DNA of 11,791 nucleotides from Thiomonas sp. (GTDB lineage: Bacteria; Pseudomonadota; Gammaproteobacteria; Burkholderiales; Burkholderiaceae_C). The notes under the pieces were generated by a model. It worked only from the letters and a program-made list of their open reading frames with translations. It ran no database searches and was not told the DNA's origin. Position 1 is the stretch's first letter. The number at the start of each line of letters is the position of its first letter. Of the stretch, positions 1-6,160 are shown one piece after another. Both the position numbers and the translations under genes were made by a program. The stretch is taken from contig DAIDHU010000432.1 of NCBI GenBank assembly GCA_027451915.1, forward strand, positions 1 to 11,791. The letters run 5' to 3'.

Positions 1-987
1 GGCGCCAGCTGGCAGGACCTGTCCTCGCTCAAGTACCCGCAGGGCGCGCGCTACATCGTGAAGTACCTGCCCACGCCGGATTTCGACCCCGCGGCGCCGG
101 CGGCGCGGCCTGAGTACCGGGACGCGACCGTGTACAAGATCTGGAGCCTGGCCTTCGGCAACCCCGACCAGCCGGGGCGCATGTACGCGGGAACCATTCC
201 CGGAGGCCTGTTCGTCAGCGACGATGGCGGCGACAGCTGGGAACTGAACCGTGCGCTGTGGAACCATGAAAGCCGCGGCGGAGACCTGTTCGCCGGGGAC
301 GCGACCCACGAGAATCGCTGGTTCGGCACGCCGGCCAGCGTGGATTACGGAGTGTTCGAGCCGGGCATCCATTCCATTGTCGTCGACCCTCGCGACGGCC
401 GGCGCCTGCTGGTGGCGGCCTCCTCCGCCGGGCTGCTGGAAACGCGCGACGGCGGCCGGAGCTGGGTCGGTCGCAACCAGGGCATGCTCAACGACTACCT
501 GCCGGATCCGCGGGCCGAATGGGGGCACGACCCGCATTTCGTGAGTGCCTGCGCGGGGCAGCCGGACCGCGTCTGGCAGCAGAACCACTGCGGCATTTTC
601 CACAGCGAGGATGGGGCCTCGAACTGGACCCGGGTGAGCCGCCCGGAGGCCGGAGTGCATTTCGGATTTCCCATCGCCGCGGACGCGCGCGACGGGCGTA
701 CCGCCTGGGTGGTTCCGGCGCGGGCCGACTCGCAGCGCATGGCCATCGGGGCCGGCCTGTTCGTGGCGCGCACCGAGGACGCAGGGCAGTCGTGGACGGA
801 GCTGCGCAAGGGCCTGCCTCAGGACCATGCCTACGACATCGTGCTGCGCCACGGCCTGGACGCCGCGGGCGAGCGCCTGTGCTTCGGCACCACGACCGGC
901 AATGTCTACCTTTCCGAGGACCGGGGGGACTCCTGGCGCTGCCTGGGCAACAATTTCCCGCCGGTCTATTCCGTGCGCTTCGGATGA
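1..987 (+). CDS. BNR/Asp-box beta-propeller protein (exo-alpha-sialidase/glycosyl hydrolase-like), 5' truncated by window edge
   Basis: The frame is open from base 1, so the true start lies upstream; 328 residues are visible. Five Asp-box motifs (S/T-x-D-x-G-x-S/N-W) occur at visible residues 73-80 (SDDGGDSW), 148-155 (TRDGGRSW), 202-209 (SEDGASNW), 258-265 (TEDAGQSW) and 305-312 (SEDRGDSW). The opening GASW may be the tail of another. Regular spacing of such motifs indicates a beta-propeller of sialidase/YVTN/BNR type. Other conserved-looking stretches are EWGHDPH and QQNHCGI. Annotation pipelines usually call this family glycosyl hydrolase or sialidase, but Asp-boxes are structural and I see no sialidase catalytic set, so enzymatic activity is unproven. 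No signal peptide can be judged because the N-terminus is missing. The stop overlaps the start of the downstream MoaD/ThiS-like gene (ATGA), indicating translational coupling and a joint role. Confidence 0.88.
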   Translation, partial: GASWQDLSSLKYPQGARYIVKYLPTPDFDPAAPAARPEYRDATVYKIWSLAFGNPDQPGRMYAGTIPGGLFVSDDGGDSWELNRALWNHESRGGDLFAGDATHENRWFGTPASVDYGVFEPGIHSIVVDPRDGRRLLVAASSAGLLETRDGGRSWVGRNQGMLNDYLPDPRAEWGHDPHFVSACAGQPDRVWQQNHCGIFHSEDGASNWTRVSRPEAGVHFGFPIAADARDGRTAWVVPARADSQRMAIGAGLFVARTEDAGQSWTELRKGLPQDHAYDIVLRHGLDAAGERLCFGTTTGNVYLSEDRGDSWRCLGNNFPPVYSVRFG

Positions 988-1271
988 GCGCGATGCCCAG
1001 CGTCGAGATCACCCGGCACCTGCACAGGTTCTTTCCCATGTTGCAGGCGGGCAGGATCGAGGTGCAGCCGGGCTCGGTGGCCGAGGTGCTGCGCGCGGTG
1101 GATCGCGTGGCGCCCGGATTCACCGACTACGTGCTGGACGAGCGCGGCGCGCTGCGCCGGCACGTGGCGCTGAGCATCGACGGGCGTATTGTCATCGACC
1201 GCGCCACGCTGCGCGACCACGTGGCCGAAGGCTCGGTGGTGCACGTGTTCCAGGCCCTGACGGGGGGCTAG
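984..1271 (+). CDS. MoaD/ThiS-family ubiquitin-fold protein with C-terminal Gly-Gly
   Basis: This 95-residue protein starts at an ATG inside the upstream stop codon (ATGA, bases 984-987); a second in-frame ATG lies at 993. Size, the beta-grasp-like pattern and the C-terminal ALTGG fit MoaD/ThiS. In that family the terminal diglycine is adenylated by an E1-like enzyme (MoeB/ThiF) and becomes a thiocarboxylate or is conjugated to a target. The motif VHVFQALTGG closely resembles the MoaD/ThiS tail. No moaE, moeB, thiG or thiF gene is in view, so a role in molybdopterin or thiamine synthesis is not supported by context. The overlapping partner is a propeller protein, a pairing I recall from other bacteria with no function known to me. 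The stop TAG shares CTAG with the stop of the convergent lipoprotein gene. Confidence 0.85.
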   Translation: MSAMPSVEITRHLHRFFPMLQAGRIEVQPGSVAEVLRAVDRVAPGFTDYVLDERGALRRHVALSIDGRIVIDRATLRDHVAEGSVVHVFQALTGG

Positions 1272-1930
1272 CCCGTTCCTGAGCCCGGCGGGGCGGCGAG
1301 GAACTCGGCTTCGATGCGCAGGTGCACGGTGTCGCCGACCAGGCCCGGCCAGGCCTTCAGGCCCAACTGGTCGCGCGAGAAGCTGCCGCGTGCCGAGAAG
1401 CCCAGCGTGGGCGTGCCGGTGACCGGGTCCACCCCGTAGCCGTTGAAGCGCACGTGCAGCACCAGGGGCACGCGCTCGCGGCCGAGCATGAGCATTCCGG
1501 TCACGTCGCCGCGTCGCGCCGAGGTGGGGTGCCAGCCCTGGGCCCGCAGGCGCAGGTAGGGGTGGCGCGCGGCGTCGAGCATGGCAGGCGAGCGCAGTTC
1601 CCGGTCCAGCAGGGGGACGTTGGTGTCCACGCTGTCGGTACGCACGCGGGCCTCCACGCTGGCCTCGGGCGCGCCGCCGGCCGGCCAGCGCAGCGTGGCC
1701 TGCACGCGGTCGAAACGCATGACGGGCCGGGAAAAGCCCAGATGGTCGACCGAGAACACCACGCTGCAGTGCTCGGGGTCGAGCTGGTAGGTGCCCGCGG
1801 GCACCGAGGCCAGGCTGCTGTCCTGCACGCGCAGCGCGGAACGCAGCTCGGCGCAAGCACTCAGCGCCAGGACACAGGCGGCCAGGGCGGCGAGCAGCAG
1901 GCGACGCGGGGGCGGGATGCGGGGGCGCAT
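1268..1930 (-). CDS. YceI-family lipoprotein
   Basis: The product has 220 residues. The chosen ATG (1930) begins an arginine-rich n-region, a hydrophobic stretch at residues 11-24 and a lipobox LSAC with Cys26, so it is probably a lipoprotein. Residue +2 after the cysteine is Ala, which in gram-negative bacteria favours outer-membrane sorting. The YceI lipocalin-like domain covers about residues 46-217, beginning TYQLDPEHCSVVFSVDHLGF. It is followed by the usual AMLDAARHPYLRL-type segment and a C-terminal EAEFLA strand. YceI proteins bind polyisoprenoid or other long hydrophobic ligands; the ligand here is unknown. An upstream in-frame ATG (2059) would place 43 unlikely residues before the signal peptide and is rejected. 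The gene converges on the MoaD/ThiS gene and diverges from the VOC gene. Confidence 0.9.
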   Translation of the reverse strand: MRPRIPPPRRLLLAALAACVLALSACAELRSALRVQDSSLASVPAGTYQLDPEHCSVVFSVDHLGFSRPVMRFDRVQATLRWPAGGAPEASVEARVRTDSVDTNVPLLDRELRSPAMLDAARHPYLRLRAQGWHPTSARRGDVTGMLMLGRERVPLVLHVRFNGYGVDPVTGTPTLGFSARGSFSRDQLGLKAWPGLVGDTVHLRIEAEFLAAPPGSGTG

Positions 1931-2173
1931 GGGATCGGGGGAACCTCGAGGGCCGGGGAGGGCCGTGGCGGAGCATGGAACGGAGACGCCGCGCCAGCAT
2001 AACCCCGGCTCGGGCGGGGACGCAGGACTGGACGCGGCCGCGCCGGGCGCGAGCATCAAGCACCTTGATGGTCAGCCCCAAGAACTATCGCTTTTGTCAT
2101 GGCTATCGCCAGGCCTACCATGGGAGCCTCGCGCTGCCCGCGTGTTCTCCTCTCCCTTGTCGAGCCCGATCCG
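1931..2173. promoter_or_regulatory. Divergent intergenic region between YceI lipoprotein and VOC genes
   Basis: This 243-bp spacer must hold the promoters of both flanking genes. The part near 2050-2110 is visibly less G+C rich. It contains a perfect inverted repeat, CATCAAG-CAC-CTTGATG, at 2054-2070. I could not place convincing -35/-10 pairs on either strand, and neither flanking gene has a strong Shine-Dalgarno sequence. Confidence 0.4.
2054..2070. repeat. 17-bp perfect inverted repeat, candidate operator
   Basis: Two 7-base arms (CATCAAG and CTTGATG) flank a 3-base spacer. A dyad of this size in a divergent spacer fits a dimeric transcription factor site. The half-site order is opposite to an FNR box (TTGAT-N4-ATCAA), so FNR is not proposed. 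The bound protein is unknown. Confidence 0.4.
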
Positions 2174-2617
2174 ATGCAAGCCCCGATCACCAACCCCGGC
2201 ATGATGTCTCCCTTCCACCTCGCCTTTCCGGTGCACGATCTCGCGCTGGCGCGGCAGTTCTACGGCGGCCTGCTCGGCTGCCCCGAGGGCCGCAGCTCCG
2301 AGGAATGGGTGGATTTCAACTTCTACGGCCATCAGATCGTCGCCCACCTGGCGCCCTCCGAGACGGGCGAGGTGCAGCGCAACGCCGTGGACGGTCATGG
2401 CGTGCCGGTGCGCCACTTCGGCATCGTGCTGCCCATGGCCGACTGGGAGGCCCTGGCCCGGCACCTGCGGGAACAGGGCCTGCGCTTCGTGATCGAGCCC
2501 TACATCCGTTTCAAGGGCGAGCCGGGCGAACAGGCCACGATGTTTTTCCTCGATCCCTCGGGCAACGCCATCGAGGTCAAGGCCTTCGCCGACATCGGCA
2601 GGCTGTTCGCCAAGTAG
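2174..2617 (+). CDS. VOC-superfamily (glyoxalase/extradiol dioxygenase fold) protein
   Basis: The product has 147 residues. The first module begins SPFHLAFPVHDLALARQFYG, a typical first VOC strand and helix. The second module begins at VRHFGIVLPM and ends FFLDPSGNAIEVKAF, the diagnostic closing strand with its metal-ligand-type glutamate. Histidines in FHLAF, AHLAP and RHFGI plus this Glu could form a metal site as in glyoxalases and dioxygenases. The sequence does not reveal the substrate. I chose ATG 2174; ATG 2201 or 2204 is a close alternative, and the open frame back to 2099 has no family-like content. No clear ribosome binding site precedes any of these. The gene converges on pxpA, 22 bp away, and is not obviously linked to 5-oxoproline metabolism. 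Confidence 0.88.
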   Translation: MQAPITNPGMMSPFHLAFPVHDLALARQFYGGLLGCPEGRSSEEWVDFNFYGHQIVAHLAPSETGEVQRNAVDGHGVPVRHFGIVLPMADWEALARHLREQGLRFVIEPYIRFKGEPGEQATMFFLDPSGNAIEVKAFADIGRLFAK

Positions 2618-2639
2618 GCGCTCTCGCCGGCCGGCGCGT
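2618..2639. terminator. GC-rich palindrome between convergent VOC and pxpA stops, possible weak terminator
   Basis: The 22-bp gap between two converging genes contains CGCCGGCCGGCG (2625-2636), a perfect 12-bp palindrome. It can only form a short hairpin and no T tract follows on either strand. Calling it a terminator is a guess from its position. Confidence 0.2.
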
Positions 2640-3413
2640 TCAGGCGAGGGCCGCGGGCGACGCCGCGGCCAGCGTGACGCCGCCGTCGCGCAGCGCCTGC
2701 GTCAGGCCGCTGGCGAAGGCGAGCGCTCCCGGCTGGTCGCCGTGCAGAGACAGCGCCTGCGCCTCGATGGGGACCTCGCGCCCCGATCGCGCCCGCACGA
2801 AGCCGCGTTCGAGCATGTGCCGGACCTGGGCCACGGACTGCCGCAGATCGGTGATCATCGCACCCTCCTGGCGCCGCGGCGTGAGGGTGCCGTCGTCCTG
2901 GTAGCTGCGATCGGCGTAGACCACGCTGACCACCCGTAGGCCGAGGCCGCGCGCCACCCGCGCGGTGATGCTGCCCGACATGGCGTAGAACAGCAGCGAG
3001 GCATCGACGTCGCGCACGGCACGGCAGATGGCCTCCGACAGCTTCTCGTCCACCACCGCCATGTTGTCCAGCGCGCCGTGGGTCTTCACGTGGCGCACGC
3101 GCGCGCCGGCGGCGGCGGCCACGCCCTGCAGCGCGCCGACCTGGTAGACGACGAGGTCGTAGGCCTCCGAGGGGGTGATGGCCATCGCGCGACGTCCGAA
3201 ACCCTGCAGATCCGCCAGCCCGGGATGCGCGCCGATGGCCACGCCGCGGGCGGCGGCCGCGCGCACGGTGCGCGCCATCGTGCCGGGGTCGCCGGCGTGG
3301 AAGCCGCAGGCGATGTTGGACGAGTTGACGAACTCGAGCAAGGCCTCGTCGTCGCCCATGGCGTATACGCCGAAGCCTTCGCCCATGTCACAGTTCAGGT
3401 CCAGGGTCTTCAT
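2640..3413 (-). CDS. pxpA: 5-oxoprolinase subunit PxpA (LamB/YcsF family)
   Basis: The 257-residue product matches the family's usual length of about 250. Hallmarks are the N-terminal LDLNCDMGEGFGVY, NIACGFHAGDP (residues 33-43), AIGAHPGLADLQGFGRRAM (59-77) and HVKTHGALDNMA (108-119), then YADRSYQDDGTLTPRR and LHGDQPGA. PxpA acts with PxpB and PxpC in ATP-dependent cleavage of 5-oxo-L-proline to L-glutamate in the cytoplasm. It is the last gene of pxpB-pxpC-pxpA, starting 12 bp after pxpC ends, without a strong ribosome binding site. Two motif positions differ from the pattern I know: KTHGALDN instead of KPHGALYN, and the Cys/Val-His-Gly-Asp strand reads SLHGD. This could mark a paralogous subgroup with altered specificity. 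Family assignment is firm; exact substrate less so. Confidence 0.93.
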   Translation of the reverse strand: MKTLDLNCDMGEGFGVYAMGDDEALLEFVNSSNIACGFHAGDPGTMARTVRAAAARGVAIGAHPGLADLQGFGRRAMAITPSEAYDLVVYQVGALQGVAAAAGARVRHVKTHGALDNMAVVDEKLSEAICRAVRDVDASLLFYAMSGSITARVARGLGLRVVSVVYADRSYQDDGTLTPRRQEGAMITDLRQSVAQVRHMLERGFVRARSGREVPIEAQALSLHGDQPGALAFASGLTQALRDGGVTLAAASPAALA

Positions 3414-3425
3414 GGTGGAGGTGGT

Positions 3426-4406
3426 TCAGGTCGCCCGCGGCGACGGTTCGGGAAACAGGTCGGCGTACAGGCGCGCGCGTTCCAGCAGCAGGCGCTGCGC
3501 GCAGTCCACGTCGATGAGGGTGAATCGCAGCGAGCTGCCCGGGGCGCATTGGGCCAGGCGCGGCAGGTCCACGCTGGCCACCTGGGCGATGCGCGGATAG
3601 CCGCCGGTGCTCTGACGGTCGGCCATGAGCACGATGGGGCAGCCGTCGGGCGGAACCTGCACGGTGCCGAAGGTGACGGTCTCCGACAGCATGTCGGTGC
3701 GCACGTGGCGTTGCAGCGCGGGGCCCTGGAGCCGGTAGCCCATGCGATCGGATTGCGCGCCGATGCGCCAGGCTTCATCGAGCCAGCAGGCCTGCGAGGC
3801 GGGTGTGAACTGGGGCCATTCGTTGCCCAGCAGGATGCGTATCGGGCCGGGGTCGGACAGGGCTTGCAGCAGGACCTGCCGGGCCCGCTGCGCGCGCGCG
3901 CGCAGCCGCGGTGCGGGCCCCTGCGGCGCCGCCAGTTCCAGCAGGTCGCCCGCGGCCAGCGGCCGGCCGGCCAGGCCGCCCAGCCCGGAGCGCACATGGG
4001 TGCTGGCGCTGCCCAGCACGCGTGGCACGACGAAGCCGCCGCGCACGGCCAGGTAGGCGCGCACGCCGGCGCGCCGCTCGCCGAAGCGCAGGGTGGCGCC
4101 GGCCGGCATGCTCGCCGCCCGATCTCGCGGGAGGGGCTTGCCATGGACGCTGGGCGAGAGATCGGCGCCGCAGCAGGCGATCACCGCGCGCGAGCTGAAT
4201 CGCAGCACCGGGCCGAGCAGGGTGATCTCCAGGGTCGGCATGTCGGGCGGATTGCCCACCGCTGCGTTGGCCAGGCGATGGGCGGCTTGGTCCATGGCGC
4301 CCGACACCGACACTCCGAGGTGCTGGAACCCCCTGCGCCCGAGATCCTGCAAGGTGCTGAACGCCCCCGGCCTGAGCACCTCGATGCGACAGGGCGCCTC
4401 AGGCAT
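3426..4406 (-). CDS. pxpC: 5-oxoprolinase subunit PxpC (biotin-dependent carboxyltransferase/KipA family)
   Basis: The 326-residue product starts EVLRPGAFSTLQDLGRRGFQ and continues HLGVSVSGAMDQAAHRLAN, the typical KipA/allophanate hydrolase subunit 2 opening. Further markers are LEITLLGPVLRF, YLAVRGGF, QSDRMGYRLQGP and GTVQVPPDGCPIVLMADRQ followed by STGGYPRIAQV. Together with PxpB it forms the ATP-dependent part of 5-oxoprolinase. Its ATG lies inside the 3' end of pxpB (8-bp overlap, 4399-4406), so translation is probably coupled. The gene order B-C-A is the same as in the E. coli pxp (ybgJKL) locus. No frameshift or missing segment is seen. Confidence 0.93.
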   Translation of the reverse strand: MPEAPCRIEVLRPGAFSTLQDLGRRGFQHLGVSVSGAMDQAAHRLANAAVGNPPDMPTLEITLLGPVLRFSSRAVIACCGADLSPSVHGKPLPRDRAASMPAGATLRFGERRAGVRAYLAVRGGFVVPRVLGSASTHVRSGLGGLAGRPLAAGDLLELAAPQGPAPRLRARAQRARQVLLQALSDPGPIRILLGNEWPQFTPASQACWLDEAWRIGAQSDRMGYRLQGPALQRHVRTDMLSETVTFGTVQVPPDGCPIVLMADRQSTGGYPRIAQVASVDLPRLAQCAPGSSLRFTLIDVDCAQRLLLERARLYADLFPEPSPRAT

Positions 4407-5163
4407 CGGCGCGCCCCCGCAGGAGTTCGAAGTCCTCGCGGTCCACCGGGATGAAGCGCACGTGGTCGCCGGGCGCCCGCAGGCAGGGAGCCCGGGCTCG
4501 CGGGGCGAACAGGGCCAGCGGCGTGCGCCCGATGAGATTCCAGCCGCTGGGCAGCTCGAAGGGGTAGATCACGCACTGGCGGTTGGCCACGCCCACCGTG
4601 GCGGCGGGCACGCGCGGGCGCGGCGTGGCGCGCCGCGGGAGGTCGAAGGCCTCGTCCCAGAGCCCCATGTACGGATGTCCCGGAGCAAAGCCGACCATGA
4701 ACACGCTGCGCAGCCCGTGGGCGTGCCGGCGCACGAGCTCGGCGGGTGTGATGCCGGCTCGCGCGGCGAGCTCGTCGAGGTCCGGGCCCCAATCACCCCC
4801 GTAGCACACGGGAATCTCGACCACGCGGGGCGCGCGGGCCTGCGCGTCGCACGCGGCCTGCAGCAGTTCCCGCGCCGCCGCCTCCACGGCCGCCAGCGGC
4901 GTCAGCCCGGGTCGCGTCGGCACGGCCTCGGGACGAAAGTGCAGCCCCACGGTGGTGAACGAGGGGACGATGTCGTCGACGCCGGGCAGCGCGGCGTCGC
5001 GCACGCGCTGGGCGAAGGCCACGACACGCCGGTTGAGTTCCAGGTCTACCCCCTGGCCGAAGTCGACCACCAGGCAGGTATCGCCGACGCAGCGCATGAT
5101 CGGGGCGTCGGCCTGCTCCTGGCCCGCGCCCGGGGCCTTGGCGGGGTTCATGCCGGGGTTCAA
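4399..5163 (-). CDS. pxpB: 5-oxoprolinase subunit PxpB (KipI family)
   Basis: The domain begins MRCVGDTCLVVDFGQGVD and contains VPSFTTVGLHF, VVEIPVCYGGDWGPDL, VFMVGFAPGHPYMG, DLPRRATPRPRVPAATVGVA and GWNLIGRTPLALF, so KipI/PxpB membership is clear. The start is uncertain: in-frame candidates are ATG 5199, ATG 5184, TTG 5163 and ATG 5151. I chose TTG 5163 because AGGAG lies 8 bases before it, while no good Shine-Dalgarno precedes the ATGs; the protein would be 254 residues (266 from ATG 5199). It is the first gene of the operon and diverges from the LysR gene. The core motif is unusual: GFAPGHPYMG where GF-x-PGF-x-Y-L-GG is typical, and VANRQCVIYP where IAGGQTGIYP is typical. This supports a divergent PxpB subgroup. 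Confidence 0.88.
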   Translation of the reverse strand: MNPGMNPAKAPGAGQEQADAPIMRCVGDTCLVVDFGQGVDLELNRRVVAFAQRVRDAALPGVDDIVPSFTTVGLHFRPEAVPTRPGLTPLAAVEAAARELLQAACDAQARAPRVVEIPVCYGGDWGPDLDELAARAGITPAELVRRHAHGLRSVFMVGFAPGHPYMGLWDEAFDLPRRATPRPRVPAATVGVANRQCVIYPFELPSGWNLIGRTPLALFAPRARAPCLRAPGDHVRFIPVDREDFELLRGRADA

Positions 5164-5265
5164 GCGCGCAGCTCCTGTGGGCATCGGGAACGCGCCCATC
5201 CTAGACCCGGCGACAGCGTATGCAAATCAAATACTATTTGCGGGAACCATCAATTCCCTTTGTGC
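5164..5265. promoter_or_regulatory. Divergent pxpB/LysR control region with overlapping palindromes
   Basis: The spacer contains an island of A/T-rich sequence at 5220-5260. Two inverted repeats overlap there: GCAAAT-N8-ATTTGC (5222-5241) and CAAATA-C-TATTTG (5228-5240). LysR regulators typically bind imperfect dyads between themselves and a divergent target operon, so this is the best candidate for the operator controlling both directions. Exact promoter hexamers are not evident. Confidence 0.55.
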
Positions 5266-6156
5266 ATGCTCCGTGAGCTGAAGACCTTCGTCGCCGTCGC
5301 GCGCGAAGGCACCTTCACCGCCGCCGGCGAGAGGATCGGGCTCACCCAGGCGGCGGTGAGCGCGCAGATGCAGCGCCTGGAGGCCGCGCTGGGATTCACC
5401 CTGTTCGACCGCACGGGACGTTCCGCCCGGCTCAATGCCCGCGGGCGCGAGGTGCTGGAGCGGGCGCAGGAACTGCTGCAACTGCTCGGCGGACTGGGCT
5501 CGGGCGCGGCCGGGCCGCAGGCCGCGGTGACGGTGGAACTCGGCGCCATCGCCTCGGTGCAGCGCTCGGTGCTGCCGCAGGTGCTCGCGGCCTTCCACCG
5601 CCGGATGCCGCGCTGCCACAGCCGGGTGCTCCCGGGGCTGTCCATGGAGCTGCTCGACCTGGTCGATGCCGGGGAGATCGACATGGCGGCCGTCATCCGG
5701 CCGCCGTTTCCGCTGCAAGCCGATCTGCGCTGGACCACGCTGGCGCACGAGCCCTTCCGCCTGCTGGTGCCGCGGGCTGCGAAGGGGGAGGATTGGGCCG
5801 AGCTGCTCGCCGGCCAGCCTTTCGTGCGCTACGACCGTGCCTCCTTCGGCGGGCGCCAGGTGGACCGCTTCCTGCGCTCCGCGCATCTGCGGGTGCGCGA
5901 GGTGTGCGAACTCGACGAGCTCGATGCCATCGTGCGCCTGGTGGCCCATGGCGTGGGCGTGGCGCTGGTTCCGCAGACCGCCAGCCACCGTCGCTGGCCC
6001 GCGGGGGTGCGCGCCGTCGACCTCGGGCGCCACACCTTCCATCGCGACATCGGCCTGGTGCATCGCGCCGCCCAGGATCCCGCGAGCCCCGCCGGCCTGC
6101 TGGCCCAGGGGCTGCGCGAGGCCTACGCGCAGGCTGGCCGCGGGGCGGCGGCCTGA
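5266..6156 (+). CDS. LysR-family transcriptional regulator, probable regulator of pxpBCA
   Basis: The 296-residue product has the usual LysR length. The winged helix-turn-helix occupies residues 1-60: LRELKTFVAVAREGTFTAAG, then IGLTQAAVSAQMQRLEAALG and LFDRTGRSARLNARG. The effector-binding domain spans about 85-290, with IASVQRSVLPQVLAAFHRRM, LVDAGEIDMAAV and VAHGVGVALVPQ. ATG 5266 gives the canonical N-terminus; an in-frame TTG two codons earlier is less likely. It is transcribed away from pxpB across a short palindrome-bearing spacer, the classic arrangement in which a LysR protein controls its neighbour and itself. The effector might be 5-oxoproline or a relative, which is inference only. 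Its stop lies 4 bp from the stop of the convergent c-di-GMP enzyme. Confidence 0.92.
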   Translation: MLRELKTFVAVAREGTFTAAGERIGLTQAAVSAQMQRLEAALGFTLFDRTGRSARLNARGREVLERAQELLQLLGGLGSGAAGPQAAVTVELGAIASVQRSVLPQVLAAFHRRMPRCHSRVLPGLSMELLDLVDAGEIDMAAVIRPPFPLQADLRWTTLAHEPFRLLVPRAAKGEDWAELLAGQPFVRYDRASFGGRQVDRFLRSAHLRVREVCELDELDAIVRLVAHGVGVALVPQTASHRRWPAGVRAVDLGRHTFHRDIGLVHRAAQDPASPAGLLAQGLREAYAQAGRGAAA

Positions 6157-6160
6157 GACC

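Noticed and set aside
2054..2070. FNR box
   Set aside because: The half-sites are in reversed order (ATCAAG...CTTGAT) relative to TTGAT-N4-ATCAA.
966..2081. 371-codon minus-strand frame across the MoaD and YceI genes
   Set aside because: It is an Arg/Pro-rich shadow of two well-supported genes in other frames.
2099..2173. Upstream start for the VOC protein
   Set aside because: The added 25 residues show no VOC similarity and lack a ribosome binding site; the domain begins shortly after 2174-2204.
3078..4454. 458-codon plus-strand open frame antisense to pxpA/pxpC
   Set aside because: Its His/Gly/Ala/Arg-rich composition is the reverse reading of the GC-rich pxp genes, with no recognisable family.
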